From Comamonas composti DSM 21721 (lineage in GTDB: Bacteria > Pseudomonadota > Gammaproteobacteria > Burkholderiales > Burkholderiaceae_C), in contig NZ_KE386973.1 in the NCBI RefSeq assembly GCF_000429845.1, positions 1 through 64,000 on the forward strand: a stretch of DNA of 64,000 nt. Reading direction: 5' to 3'. The position numbers and the translations under genes were made by a program. Every line of letters starts with the position of its first letter. Position 1 is the stretch's first letter. This document shows positions 26,420 through 35,510 of the stretch, one piece after another. The notes beneath the pieces were generated by a model that did no database searches, was not told where the DNA came from, and worked only from the letters and a program-made list of their open reading frames with translations.

Positions 26420-27298
26420 ATGCAAATCCGCTTTACCAAGATGCAGGGTGCGGGCAACGATTTCGTGGTGCTCGACGAGACGGCTGGCCGCCTGGGCTTG
26501 AGCGCGGCCCAGTACCGCTTTCTGGCGGACCGCCATTTCGGCGTGGGAGCCGACCAGATCCTCTCCGTCAGGCCTTCGCCGGGCCAGGGCATAGACTTTG
26601 AATATGTGATCCACAACGCCGACGGTGGCGAAGTGGAGCAGTGCGGCAACGGTGCGCGCTGCTTTGCGCGTTATGTGCATGACAAGGGGCTGACCGGCAA
26701 GAACGTGATCCGTGTGCAGACCCTGGGCGGGGTGATTGCGCCCGAGCTGCATGCGGATGGCCGCGTGACCGTGGACATGGGCCGGCCCGAGCTGCAGGCT
26801 GCCAAGGTGCCGTTCGATACCCGGGGCTTGCAGCCCGAGACTCAGGGATTTATGGAAAAATGGCCGCTAGTGCTTGATGAGATTGAGCAGGGTGCTATTG
26901 TTAATATAGCGGTCATCTCCATGGGCAATCCGCATGCCGTGCAGCTGGTGGACGATGTGCAGGCTGCCCCGGTGGAACGCTTGGGTGCAGTCATCGAGCG
27001 CCACCCGCGCTTTGCGCAGCGCGTCAACGCAGGCTTCATGCAAATCGTTGACAGGGCCCAGATCCGGCTGCGGGTGTATGAGCGCGGCGTGGGCGAGACC
27101 CTGGCCTGCGGTACGGGCGCATGTGCGGCCGTGGTCGCGGGCATAGGCTGGGGCTTGCTGGATACGCGCGTGGATGTGCATACCCCGGGAGGCCGGCTCA
27201 CGATTGAATGGGGCGGGAGAGACCAGGATGCGGTGCGCATGACCGGCCCCGCAGAGTTTGTTTTTGAAGCACAGATCGAGGTTCCAGACGAGCTATGA
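26420..27298 (+). CDS. dapF: Diaminopimelate epimerase
   Basis: This 292-residue PLP-independent epimerase converts LL- to meso-diaminopimelate for lysine and peptidoglycan synthesis. The catalytic cysteine pair is Cys75 ([11 protein letters not shown]) and Cys230 ([10 protein letters not shown]). N-terminal [11 protein letters not shown] is typical. A loop before SMGNPHAV (residues about 140-170) is somewhat long, and its DNA (26861-26910) resembles the REP-like repeat family. The start ATG has only a distant GGGGGA. Its stop overlaps the next start by ATGA. Confidence 0.95.
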   Translation: MQIRFTKMQGAGNDFVVLDETAGRLGLSAAQYRFLADRHFGVGADQILSVRPSPGQGIDFEYVIHNADGGEVEQCGNGARCFARYVHDKGLTGKNVIRVQTLGGVIAPELHADGRVTVDMGRPELQAAKVPFDTRGLQPETQGFMEKWPLVLDEIEQGAIVNIAVISMGNPHAVQLVDDVQAAPVERLGAVIERHPRFAQRVNAGFMQIVDRAQIRLRVYERGVGETLACGTGACAAVVAGIGWGLLDTRVDVHTPGGRLTIEWGGRDQDAVRMTGPAEFVFEAQIEVPDEL

Positions 27299-28008
27299 AT
27301 AACAACACCGATACCGCACTCACGGAAGAAACGATTGTCGAATATCTGCTGCTCCATCCGGAGTTCTTCGAGCACCATGCCGAGCTGCTGACGCGTGTGC
27401 AACTGGTCAGCAGCCATGGGCCGCGCGCCGTCAGCCTGCAGGAGCGCCAGGCCGAGATGCTGCGCGAAAAGATCAAGGGGCTGGAGCAGCGCATCATGGA
27501 GATGATGCGCTACAGCAGCGAGAACACCGGCATTGCCGACAGGCTTCATACCTGGAGCTGCTCTCTGGCCAGGGTGCAGGATTTGCGCGAGCTGCCCCAT
27601 GCGCTTACGGCCAGCCTGCAGCACCAATTCGATGTGCCCCAGGTGGCTCTGCGCCTGTGGAATGTGGCGGGTTTTCATGACGGCAGCATCTACACCATGG
27701 GCGTGAGCGAGGATGCGAAATCCTTTGCGGCCTCGCTGACCATGCCGTTTTGCGGACCCAATATGGGCTTCGAGCCTGCGGGCTGGCTGCTCGATCCCGA
27801 GGCTGCCCAGTCCCTGGCCTTGCTGACCTTGCATGACGGCGACAGTGCCAATCCCGCGAATGCCTTTGGCATGCTGGTGCTGGGCTCTCATGATCCCGGC
27901 CGCTTTGATGCCGCCATGGGCACGGATTTTCTGGAACGCATCGCTTCGCTTGCGAGCGCTGCTTTGTCGCGCTTGCGTCTTGCACCTTTGACGCTGGCCA
28001 GAGCCTGA
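27295..28008 (+). CDS. DUF484-family protein
   Basis: This 237-residue cytoplasmic protein opens with the DUF484 signature [22 protein letters not shown] and [16 protein letters not shown] coiled-coil stretch (about 48-70) follows, then a GAF-like domain ending in [16 protein letters not shown]. Its role is unknown, but the order dapF-DUF484-xerC is conserved in many gamma- and betaproteobacteria. The start overlaps the dapF stop by 4 bp, so translation is probably coupled, and xerC begins 10 bp after its stop. Confidence 0.85.
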   Translation: MNNNTDTALTEETIVEYLLLHPEFFEHHAELLTRVQLVSSHGPRAVSLQERQAEMLREKIKGLEQRIMEMMRYSSENTGIADRLHTWSCSLARVQDLRELPHALTASLQHQFDVPQVALRLWNVAGFHDGSIYTMGVSEDAKSFAASLTMPFCGPNMGFEPAGWLLDPEAAQSLALLTLHDGDSANPANAFGMLVLGSHDPGRFDAAMGTDFLERIASLASAALSRLRLAPLTLARA

Positions 28009-28018
28009 GGCTTTCAAA

Positions 28019-29017
28019 ATGGATGGGGCGCGCGAAGAACAGGACGCTGCCAGGCCGCAACTGCCGCGCGTAGTTCACTCCTATCTTGAGCATGTGCGTG
28101 TGGAAAAGCGTCTGGCCCAGCGCACCTGCGAGCTGTATGCGCTGGATCTGACCAAGCTGTGCAGCTTTGCGGCTGCGGCCGGCCAGGAACTGCTGAGCCT
28201 GCAACCTGCCCACCTGCGCCGCTTCATTGCCCAGATGCACAGCCAGGGGCGCAGTCCGCGCGGAATTGCGCTCATCGTCTCGGGCTGGCGCAGCTTCTTC
28301 CGCTGGGCGGCCCAGCAGTCCTTGGTCGCCTTCAATCCTGTGGAGGGCGTGCGTGGACCCAAGGCTCCCAAGCCCCTGCCCAAGGCCCTGGGCGTGGATG
28401 ATGCGGTGCAACTGGCAGACTTTGCCAACCCGGATGCTTCGCCCTGGATAGAGGCACGTGATGCGGCCATGACCGAGTTGCTCTACAGCTGTGGCCTGCG
28501 TGTGGGCGAGCTCGTGGGGCTGGATGTGCGGCCCGGCAAGGATTTCGAGCGCCTGCGCCGAGGATGGGTGGACATGGAAGCTGGCGATGCCCATGTGCTG
28601 GGCAAGGGCGGAAAACGTCGTCTCGTGCCTGTGGGGGCGGCAGCCATCGTGGCCTTGCAGCGCTGGCTGGCGCTGCGCGAGATCGGGCTGCCAGAGCCCA
28701 CTCAGTGCATCGCACAGCAGGAGCCTGCGCTGTTCATCGGGCGGCGAGGTGAGCGCCTCACGGCGCAGTCGGTCTGGTCCCGGCTGCGCCAGAGAGCCCG
28801 CCAGGCCGGCCTTTCTGCAAATGTCCACCCTCATGTACTGCGCCATTCGTTTGCCAGCCATATGCTGCAGTCCAGCGGTGACCTGCGCGCCGTGCAGGAG
28901 CTGCTGGGCCACGCGAGCATTGCCACGACCCAGGTGTATACGCGTCTGGATTTTCAGCATCTGGCCCAGGTCTACGAGAGTGCTCATCCACGGGCGAAAA
29001 GAAAAGACGCCTCTTGA
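28019..29017 (+). CDS. xerC: Site-specific tyrosine recombinase XerC
   Basis: This 332-residue recombinase works with XerD at dif to resolve chromosome dimers. An N-terminal SAM-like domain (about 15-105) precedes the catalytic domain, which carries Arg161 (CGLRVGEL), a lysine in GKGGKRRLVP, His272 and Arg275 (HVLRHSFASHML), His298 (LLGHASIATTQ) and nucleophile Tyr307 (VYTRLD). It is slightly longer than the usual 300 residues, through the N-terminus and an insert around WIEARD. The dapF-DUF484-xerC order supports XerC over XerD. Confidence 0.9.
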   Translation: MDGAREEQDAARPQLPRVVHSYLEHVRVEKRLAQRTCELYALDLTKLCSFAAAAGQELLSLQPAHLRRFIAQMHSQGRSPRGIALIVSGWRSFFRWAAQQSLVAFNPVEGVRGPKAPKPLPKALGVDDAVQLADFANPDASPWIEARDAAMTELLYSCGLRVGELVGLDVRPGKDFERLRRGWVDMEAGDAHVLGKGGKRRLVPVGAAAIVALQRWLALREIGLPEPTQCIAQQEPALFIGRRGERLTAQSVWSRLRQRARQAGLSANVHPHVLRHSFASHMLQSSGDLRAVQELLGHASIATTQVYTRLDFQHLAQVYESAHPRAKRKDAS

Positions 29018-29215
29018 GCCGATGTGTCCCTGAGGATGCCCGGCTCTTGAATCATGGGAGAGAGCCCCCATCTAAGGTGACGCCTGCGTATTCGCCGTGT
29101 CGTGCAGCACCCCGTTGCTCGCGATCTCGCTACATTTTCTGGCCCATGGCAAGCCTCTTGTCCTGGTCATTGCCGTTCTCGGGCTGCCAGCCGGCCCTTT
29201 GTCCATAGGTTCATC

Positions 29216-30316
29216 ATGTCTCTTATTCCTGTCAGCATACTCACGGGCTTTCTGGGCTCGGGTAAAACCACCTTGCTCAAGCGCGTGCTCAGCGAAGCCC
29301 ATGGCCAGAAGATCGCCGTCATCGAAAACGAGTTCGGCGAAGAGAACATAGACACCGACATCCTCAAGACCGAGTCCAAGGAGCAGATCCTGCAGATGAG
29401 CAATGGCTGCATCTGCTGCACGATCCGCGAGGACTTGCGCGAGACCCTGCAACTGCTGGCTGCCAAGCGCCGCAAGGGACTGATCGAATTCGAGCGCGTG
29501 GTGATAGAGACCACGGGCCTGGCTGACCCCGGCCCCGTGGCCCAGACCTTCTTCATGGATGACGAGATCGCGGAAAGCTATCTCATCGACTCCATCATCA
29601 CCCTGGTGGATGCCAAGCATGGCAACCAGCAGCTCGATGACCGCCAGGAGGCGCGCCGCCAGGTGGGCTTTGCCGACCAGATCTTCATGTCCAAGACCGA
29701 TCTGGTCAGCGAAGAGGAAAAGAATGCGCTGATTCACCGCATCAAGCACATGAATCCGCGCGCTCCGATTCGGTCCGTGCACTTTGGTGATGTGCCTTTG
29801 AGCGAAGTGTTTGACCTGCGCGGCTTCAACCTCAATGCCAAGCTCGATATCGATCCCGACTTTCTCAAGGAGGACGAGCCGGACCACAGCCATTGCGATC
29901 ATGAGCATGGCCATTGCGACCATGGGCACGATCACAAGCATGGGCATGACGAGCACTGCACCCATGATGACCATGAGCATGGCGAGCACTGCAAGCACCC
30001 GCATCACCACCACCATGACGATGATGTGAAGAGCTTCGTCTATCGTGCCGAGCGGGCTTTCGACCCCGCCAAGCTCGAGGATTTTCTGGGTGCAATCGTG
30101 AACATTTATGGCCCGCGCATGCTGCGCTATAAAGGCGTTTTGCACATGAAGGGCACGGAGCGCAAAGTCATTTTCCAGGGCGTGCACCAGCTCATGGGAA
30201 GCGATTTGGGGCCGCAGTGGGCCGAAGATGAAAAGCGCCAGAGCAAGATGGTGTTTATCGGCATAGATCTGCCCCGGGACATCCTGGAACAAGGCCTGGA
30301 GCAGTGCCTGGTCTGA
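29216..30316 (+). CDS. CobW/COG0523-family GTPase with His-rich loop (metallochaperone-like)
   Basis: This 366-residue G3E GTPase has Walker A GFLGSGKTT (11-19), the metal-binding GCICC motif (Cys65, Cys67, Cys68), ETTGLADPGP, and SKTDLV for guanine specificity. Residues about 222-270 form a histidine-, aspartate- and cysteine-rich segment (for example HSHCDHEHGHCDHGHDH), then the CobW C-terminal domain. COG0523 proteins of this type insert or traffic zinc or cobalt. A cobalamin role is unlikely, as no cob genes are near. No clear Zur box is seen upstream. The ATG at 29216 was chosen over 29102 because it opens directly into the G domain. Confidence 0.85.
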   Translation: MSLIPVSILTGFLGSGKTTLLKRVLSEAHGQKIAVIENEFGEENIDTDILKTESKEQILQMSNGCICCTIREDLRETLQLLAAKRRKGLIEFERVVIETTGLADPGPVAQTFFMDDEIAESYLIDSIITLVDAKHGNQQLDDRQEARRQVGFADQIFMSKTDLVSEEEKNALIHRIKHMNPRAPIRSVHFGDVPLSEVFDLRGFNLNAKLDIDPDFLKEDEPDHSHCDHEHGHCDHGHDHKHGHDEHCTHDDHEHGEHCKHPHHHHHDDDVKSFVYRAERAFDPAKLEDFLGAIVNIYGPRMLRYKGVLHMKGTERKVIFQGVHQLMGSDLGPQWAEDEKRQSKMVFIGIDLPRDILEQGLEQCLV

Positions 30317-30505
30317 CAGGCGCGCTGCCCGTGGCTGGCAGCGGTGGCTGCGAGCCCTTGGCTTGTTCCAGATCACGAAAGTGCTACGGCCTGCTGAAGT
30401 CCGCAATGTATCTAAAGGTGTTTTGATGCCTTGGATTTCTTAGCCCGATCTACCAGGGCTGATGCCAAGATAAAAGGCGAATCTATGCCTGACGGCCTGG
30501 ATCGC
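30317..30505. other. Intergenic stretch after the GTPase gene
   Basis: Between the GTPase stop and the short repeat element there is no gene. A weak nested dyad, CCTTGG with CCAAG enclosing AGCCC with GGGCT (about 30431-30467), may serve as a terminator. Nothing else was recognised. Confidence 0.4.
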
Positions 30506-30569
30506 TAAGAGCGTGTTTACGATCTCCTCGGTGCCGCGCCTGCGTAGAGATCGTGAACACGCTCTAAGG
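30506..30569. repeat. Short terminal-inverted-repeat element, copy B
   Basis: TAAGAGCGTGTTTACGATCT at the left is inverted as AGATCGTGAACACGCTCTAA at the right, around a GC-rich centre containing CCGCGCCTGCG. It is very close to copy A at 14498-14559, and its ends match the 273-bp element at 16881-17153. It lies between the CobW GTPase gene and the dksA promoter. Confidence 0.8.
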
Positions 30570-30662
30570 GGATTGATGGCGTCTGATGGCTTGGTATTCA
30601 GTGCAGAGGGATTGCATATGTTTCAGGTGATGGTGAATTTGTCGTTGGATATCCGCAACGAT

Positions 30663-30692
30663 TTGCCGGGTCTCCTGGTGCCTATATACAAT
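30663..30692 (+). promoter_or_regulatory. Candidate sigma-70 promoter of dksA
   Basis: TTGCCG (30663-30668), an 18-bp spacer and TACAAT (30687-30692) give a good -10 and a fair -35. The predicted start near 30699 leaves a leader of about 80 nt before the GTG at 30778. Confidence 0.5.
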
Positions 30693-30777
30693 CGCGCCCC
30701 TGAAGAGAGAACCCGCAAGGCTAGCCCACTGGGCTGATTCCCTGCCTGGGACCGGTGCTACTGTGAGGAGACAGGAA

Positions 30778-31581
30778 GTGAAAGCCGAATCCAGCAAGAA
30801 ATCCATGCAGCCTACCAAGGCTGGGATTGCAGGCCGCGAGGCTGCGGCTCAGTCCCCCGGTGGGATGGGCAATGCCGTGGTGGCCGGCACTTGCGAAGCA
30901 ACTTCTTCGATGCCCGGCGGCAGGCCCGCCATGGGCTCCCTGGACTCAGCCAGGAAAACGGCAGGCTCAGCACCTGCAGCGCCCGGGCGCCAAACAAGGC
31001 CTTCGGGCCAGGCGTCTCGATTGACAGTACCATCCATGGCCCCGACCGAAGCTGTCGGCGGGGGTCAAGTTAGCGAAATCAACACTATGCCTACCACTAA
31101 GCAAACGCCTTCGTCGGGTATGACGAAACAGGATCCCAAGCTGGCCAATGCCTGGAAGACCAAGTCGGCTGAGGAGTTGACGGATGCCGAAGTGCTGGCC
31201 ATGTCCGAAGACGAGTACATGAACGACAAGCAGATGGCGTTCTTTCGTCTCAAGCTCGAGATCCTCAAGCGCGACATGCACATCAATGCCGGTGAGACTG
31301 CAGAGAATCTGCGTGAAGATACGGTCGTCGTGCCCGATCCCGCAGATCGCGCCACCATCGAGGAAGAGCATGCGCTGGAGCTGCGTACACGCGACCGTGA
31401 ACGCAAGCTGCTCAAGAAGATAGAGCAGTCGATTACGCGTATAGATAGCGGCGACTACGGATACTGCGATGAGACCGGCGAGCCCATTGGTGTCGGTCGA
31501 CTGCTGGCCCGGCCAACGGCGACGCTGTCCCTCGAGGCTCAACAGCGCCGCGAGCTCAAGCAGAAGATGTACGGCGACTGA
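30778..31581 (+). CDS. dksA: RNA polymerase-binding factor DksA with long N-terminal extension
   Basis: The C-terminal 160 residues are DksA, which enters the RNA polymerase secondary channel and works with ppGpp. Visible are the coiled-coil region (RATIEEEHALELRTRDRER) and YGYCDETGEPIGVGRLLARP. Only one of the four zinc-finger cysteines is present (CDET, then TATLSLEAQ), which is usual for DksA of this order. The GTG at 30778 has GAGGAG 7 bp upstream and adds about 103 residues rich in Ser, Ala, Gly and Lys. A shorter start at 31087 (164 residues) would match the classic length but has a poor ribosome site. The STAS gene follows after 52 bp. Confidence 0.85.
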   Translation: MKAESSKKSMQPTKAGIAGREAAAQSPGGMGNAVVAGTCEATSSMPGGRPAMGSLDSARKTAGSAPAAPGRQTRPSGQASRLTVPSMAPTEAVGGGQVSEINTMPTTKQTPSSGMTKQDPKLANAWKTKSAEELTDAEVLAMSEDEYMNDKQMAFFRLKLEILKRDMHINAGETAENLREDTVVVPDPADRATIEEEHALELRTRDRERKLLKKIEQSITRIDSGDYGYCDETGEPIGVGRLLARPTATLSLEAQQRRELKQKMYGD

Positions 31582-31633
31582 GCGCGTGTTGAAGAAGTTG
31601 GCATAGTTACAAGGCTGGACTGACGGACGAAGC

Positions 31634-33382
31634 ATGGCTAAAGAAGAGGACCGTAAAGCGGGAGGACTGTTATCCAAGGTGGTGAGCTTTGTGCGCCACC
31701 CCACGGTCAACTGGTCCGAGCTCGACGGCCTGGGCCAGGAGGAAGAAGGTCAGTACAGCAAGCAGGCGCTCAAGGAAATGATGGAGCGCAAGCGCCGCAA
31801 CGACTTTGTGCGCAAGCGCGAGTTCGAGCAGTTGCGCCGGATCCGGCAGGCCCAGCAGCAGCAGGCTGCGGCAGGGCCTGCTTCCGGCTCGCAAAAGCCC
31901 TTGTCCCAGCAGATGATCAACAGCCTGTTGAGCACCTCTTCGGGCGAGCGCGCGGTCACGCTCAAGAAGATCGACGAGATCGAAGCGCAGATGTCGCAGC
32001 AATGGTGGCGCGGCAGACCCGCCGGGGAAGTGGTGACTGCGCCCATGAGCTTGCCTCAGGGGGGCAACCCCATGCCGGAATCCTTTCGTCAGCAAGAGGC
32101 GCCGCCTGTTCTCACCGAGGTGGTCCAGGCAGGCAAGGCCTTGCAGACCATGGCGCATGCAGGCGATGCCTCAGGCTTTGCGCCGACCCAGCCGTTTGTT
32201 CCATCAACTGCCTTTGCACCGACCCAGCAGCTTTTTGCTCCCACCCAGCCCATGGGGCTGGGGTCGAAAAAGCCGACTTCGCCTGCGCCTGCCCCGTTGC
32301 TGGAGAGTCTGGACTTCGGCCAGCCTTTGGCTGCGGCGTCGGCCGAAAGCGCCGAGTCAAGTCAGGCGCCGTTTGTGCATGATGCGGATCTTGAGGAGCC
32401 GGCCATCCTGTTTGCCAACGGCGATGTGGACAGCGTCGAACAGATTCTGTTGAAGCTGATTGCCGAGCGCGACATACCATCCCAACTGCCGATCTGGCTG
32501 GCCTTGCTGGATCTGTACCGGGCCGCTGATCGTCTGGAGGCTTTCGACAAGGCCGGTGTCGAGTTTGCGGCCCGCTTTGGTCGATCCGCGCCACAGTGGT
32601 TCGCCATGCCGCGCCTGGCCCCGGCTCCGGTTGCAAGGGCGGGCATTCCAAAGCAGATGCGCTGGAGTGCGCCCATCCAGATCACGGTCCAGACCGTGGT
32701 TGCGCTCTTGGCAGCGAAGAGCCGCATGCCCGGGCCATGGACTCTGAACTGGGAGCATGTGCAGCGCATAGACACTGCCGCAGTCAAGCCTTTGAAGGAC
32801 TTGTTCAACCAGTGGGCGGATGAGCAGGGGATCTTCATTCAGCTCGGTGCGGCGAATCTTTTGGCCGTGCTCTGCGAGCACAGCCCTTCGGGCGAGCCTG
32901 AAGTCGATCCCCTTTGGTGGCGCCTGCGCCTGGCCTGGTTGCGGATGCTCAACCAGCACGATGACTTCGAGCTGGCTGCCCTGGATTACTGTGTCACCTA
33001 TGAAGTCTCTCCCCCTGCCTGGGTCGATCCCCTGTGCCGCAGCTTCAGCGAGGCACAGGCGGCCGAGGCCGGTCTGCATGAATCCGAGCAGGCGCAGCCC
33101 GGTGCTGCGAGCAAGGGCCTGTCGGGCGTGATCGAGGGAGATGCGAGTGCCTGGCTGGAGCCGCTTCAGGAAAAGGCTAGGCTTGGCGAAGTCGTCGGCA
33201 TTGATTGCTCCCAGTTGGTGCGCCTGGATTTCGCGGCTGCAGGCTCGGTGCTCAACTGGGCGGTCAATATGCAGTCACAGGGCCACAGACTGGAATTCAT
33301 CCAGCTGCATCAGCTGGTGGCGGTGTTCTTCAACGTCATAGGCATACAGGAGTATGCGCGTGTGGCGCCGCGCAAAGACTGA
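31634..33382 (+). CDS. Tandem STAS-domain protein of unknown function
   Basis: This 582-residue cytoplasmic protein is not matched to a named gene. The N-terminal 130 residues are charged and partly coiled-coil (MERKRRNDFVRKREFEQLRR). A low-complexity linker (about 150-240) repeats FAPTQ three times (about 183-210). A helical TPR/FimV-like segment follows (about 250-315, ILFANGDVDSVEQILLKLIA). Then come a degenerate STAS-like domain (about 343-425, WTLNWEHVQRIDTAAVKPL) and a clearer C-terminal STAS domain (about 497-580, GIDCSQLVRLDFAAAGSVLN). STAS pairs act as anti-sigma antagonists or lipid/nucleotide sensors. It sits between dksA and hslV, suggesting co-expression with stress functions. 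Confidence 0.7.
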   Translation: MAKEEDRKAGGLLSKVVSFVRHPTVNWSELDGLGQEEEGQYSKQALKEMMERKRRNDFVRKREFEQLRRIRQAQQQQAAAGPASGSQKPLSQQMINSLLSTSSGERAVTLKKIDEIEAQMSQQWWRGRPAGEVVTAPMSLPQGGNPMPESFRQQEAPPVLTEVVQAGKALQTMAHAGDASGFAPTQPFVPSTAFAPTQQLFAPTQPMGLGSKKPTSPAPAPLLESLDFGQPLAAASAESAESSQAPFVHDADLEEPAILFANGDVDSVEQILLKLIAERDIPSQLPIWLALLDLYRAADRLEAFDKAGVEFAARFGRSAPQWFAMPRLAPAPVARAGIPKQMRWSAPIQITVQTVVALLAAKSRMPGPWTLNWEHVQRIDTAAVKPLKDLFNQWADEQGIFIQLGAANLLAVLCEHSPSGEPEVDPLWWRLRLAWLRMLNQHDDFELAALDYCVTYEVSPPAWVDPLCRSFSEAQAAEAGLHESEQAQPGAASKGLSGVIEGDASAWLEPLQEKARLGEVVGIDCSQLVRLDFAAAGSVLNWAVNMQSQGHRLEFIQLHQLVAVFFNVIGIQEYARVAPRKD

Positions 33383-33500
33383 GGAACAAGGCCGCCTGAG
33401 GATGAGGCGCTTGGGCTCCTTGCTCTCTGTGCGTGGATGATGGATGAAAGTTGCCTGCAGCCTCTTGTGAACGGCTTTCATGCCCTCATATGGCAGGCTT

Positions 33501-34046
33501 ATGGAACAGTATCACGGCACCACCATCATCAGCGTGCGCCGACAGACTCCCGAAGGCGTGCAAGTCGCCATTGGCGGGGACGGCCAGGTCACATTGGGCA
33601 ACATCGTCGTCAAGGGCACGGCGCGCAAGGTGCGCAAGCTCTATCACGGCAAAGTGCTGGCCGGGTTTGCAGGGGCCACGGCCGATGCATTCACGCTGTT
33701 CGAGCGCTTCGAGGCCAAGCTGGAAAAGCACCAGGGTCATCTGACGCGTGCGGCCATCGAGCTCACCAAGGACTGGCGCACCGATCGTGTGTTGCGCCGG
33801 CTTGAGGCCATGCTGGCCGTGGCCGACCATTCGGCATCGCTGATCATCACCGGCAATGGCGATGTGCTTGAACCCGAGCAGGGCATCGTGGCCATTGGCT
33901 CGGGCGGTGCCTATGCGCATTCCGCAGCCAAGGCCTTGCTCACGAATACCGAGCTGTCTCCCGAGGAGATCGTGCGCAAGTCGCTGACGATTGCGGGCGA
34001 GCTGTGCATCTACACGAACCTGCATCACACCGTAGAGACCTTGTGA
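33501..34046 (+). CDS. hslV: ATP-dependent protease subunit HslV
   Basis: This 181-residue threonine protease forms the double hexameric core of HslUV. The start at 33501 gives MEQYHG followed by TTIISVRR. The first threonine of TTI is the catalytic residue, so a 6-residue propeptide must be removed, as in other betaproteobacterial HslV. GDGQVTLG and [11 protein letters not shown] are conserved core motifs. hslU follows after 82 bp containing a REP-like inverted repeat. Confidence 0.95.
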   Translation: MEQYHGTTIISVRRQTPEGVQVAIGGDGQVTLGNIVVKGTARKVRKLYHGKVLAGFAGATADAFTLFERFEAKLEKHQGHLTRAAIELTKDWRTDRVLRRLEAMLAVADHSASLIITGNGDVLEPEQGIVAIGSGGAYAHSAAKALLTNTELSPEEIVRKSLTIAGELCIYTNLHHTVETL

Positions 34047-34069
34047 TCCAGCGTTCAGCCACCTGAATT

Positions 34070-34108
34070 GATAGCTGTCAGCGCTTGATGGTCAAGCGCT
34101 GGCGGCAT
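34070..34108. repeat. REP-like inverted repeat, copy b
   Basis: GATAGCTGTCAGCGCTTGA is followed by TGG and the inverse TCAAGCGCTGGCGGCAT. The core CAGCGCTTGA/TCAAGCGCTG pairs perfectly. It occupies the hslV-hslU gap and ends about 20 bp before the hslU start. Confidence 0.8.
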
Positions 34109-34128
34109 GTTTGACTGATTTTTTTGCC

Positions 34129-35448
34129 ATGTCCTCAGCCATGACTCCCCAGGAGATCGTCTCCGAGCTCGACCGCCATATCGTGGGCCAGGCCGGCGCC
34201 AAGCGCGCCGTGGCCATTGCGCTGCGCAACCGCTGGCGCCGCCAGCAGGTGGCCGATGGTTTGCGTCAGGAAATCACGCCCAAGAACATTCTGATGATCG
34301 GCCCTACGGGCGTGGGCAAGACCGAGATTGCGCGGCGCCTGGCCAAGCTGGCCGATGCGCCCTTCATCAAGGTCGAGGCCACCAAGTTCACCGAAGTCGG
34401 ATATGTGGGCAAGGACGTGGATGCCATCATCCGCGACCTGGTCGAGGTTGCGGTCAAGCAGACGCGCGAAGCCGACATGAAGAAGATGCGTCTGCGTGCC
34501 GAGGAGGCTGCCGAGGAGCGCATTCTGGATGTGCTCGTGCCGCAGGCCCGCAGCGGCGAGGCGGTGGCCGACAACACCGCGCGGCAGGTGTTCCGCAAGA
34601 AGCTGCGCGAAGGTCAGCTCGACGACAAGGAGATCGAGATCGACCTTGCCGAAGCGGCCCCCCAGGTACAGATCATGGGGCCCCAGGGGATGGAGGAGAT
34701 GGCCGAGCAACTGCGCGGCATGTTCAGCCACATGGGGCAGGAAAAGCGCAAGACGCGCAAGCTCAAGATTGCGGAGGCCATGCGCCTGCTGACCGAGGAA
34801 GAGGCCGCCAAGCTCATCAACGAGGAAGAGGTCAGGGCGCACGCCATCACCAATGCCGAGCAAAACGGCATCGTCTTCATCGACGAGATCGACAAGGTTG
34901 CGGCACGCCAGGAGTCCGGTGGAGCCGAAGTCTCGCGCCAGGGCGTGCAACGCGACCTGCTGCCCCTGGTGGAGGGCACGAGCGTCTCCACCAAATATGG
35001 GGTGGTCAAGACGGACCACATCCTGTTCATCGCCTCGGGCGCCTTCCACCTGGCCAAGCCCAGCGACCTGATTCCCGAGCTGCAAGGCCGCTTTCCGATA
35101 CGCGTGGAGCTGGAGTCGCTGTCGGTCAACGATTTCGAGGCGATTCTCACGCAGACCCATGCATCCCTGGTCAAGCAATACCAGGCCCTGCTGGCCACCG
35201 AGGGGGTGAGCCTGGAGTTCTCGCCCGAGGGCATTACGCGCCTGGCCTCGATTGCCTTCGAGGTCAATGAGCGCACCGAGAACATCGGTGCGCGCCGCCT
35301 GTCCACCGTCATGGAAAGGCTGCTGGATGAGGTGAGCTTTGATGCAGCCAGGCTCTCGGGGCAGACCGTCAGCGTGGATGCGGCCTATGTGGACCAGCGT
35401 CTGCAGTCGCTGAGCCAGAATGAGGATCTTTCGCGCTACATCCTCTGA
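34129..35448 (+). CDS. hslU: HslUV unfoldase ATPase HslU
   Basis: This 439-residue AAA+ unfoldase of the Clp/HSP100 group feeds substrates to HslV. Walker [10 protein letters not shown] lies near 57-65, the pore motif region [15 protein letters not shown] follows, Walker B is IVFIDEIDK (about 248-256), and sensor 2 lies near [14 protein letters not shown]. The C-terminal DLSRYIL that docks into HslV is intact. ATG 34129 gives [15 protein letters not shown]; a TTG at 34111 is also in frame. No clear Shine-Dalgarno is seen, and the REP-like repeat lies directly upstream. A strong terminator follows. Confidence 0.95.
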   Translation: MSSAMTPQEIVSELDRHIVGQAGAKRAVAIALRNRWRRQQVADGLRQEITPKNILMIGPTGVGKTEIARRLAKLADAPFIKVEATKFTEVGYVGKDVDAIIRDLVEVAVKQTREADMKKMRLRAEEAAEERILDVLVPQARSGEAVADNTARQVFRKKLREGQLDDKEIEIDLAEAAPQVQIMGPQGMEEMAEQLRGMFSHMGQEKRKTRKLKIAEAMRLLTEEEAAKLINEEEVRAHAITNAEQNGIVFIDEIDKVAARQESGGAEVSRQGVQRDLLPLVEGTSVSTKYGVVKTDHILFIASGAFHLAKPSDLIPELQGRFPIRVELESLSVNDFEAILTQTHASLVKQYQALLATEGVSLEFSPEGITRLASIAFEVNERTENIGARRLSTVMERLLDEVSFDAARLSGQTVSVDAAYVDQRLQSLSQNEDLSRYIL

Positions 35449-35473
35449 TTCAGACGCCTGCCGAACTCCTGCG

Positions 35474-35510
35474 AAGTGACTGCCCGCCTAGTCGGGCAGT
35501 CACTTTTTTT
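35474..35510 (+). terminator. Rho-independent terminator after hslU
   Basis: AAGTGACTGCCCG (35474-35486) pairs perfectly with CGGGCAGTCACTT (35493-35505) over a 6-base loop and runs into seven T residues. It insulates hslVU from the dcw cluster. Confidence 0.95.

Noticed and set aside
28019-29017. Integron- or phage-type integrase at the tyrosine recombinase
   Set aside because: The dapF-DUF484-xerC gene order and full R-K-HxxR-H-Y set identify chromosomal XerC.
31021-31050. TTGACA hexamer as a dksA promoter
   Set aside because: No -10 hexamer lies 16-18 bp downstream, and a better promoter is present at 30663-30692.
31441-31581. Loss of zinc-finger cysteines in DksA as a defect
   Set aside because: DksA of alpha- and betaproteobacteria commonly has this reduced-cysteine tail, so it is a family feature and not a mutation.
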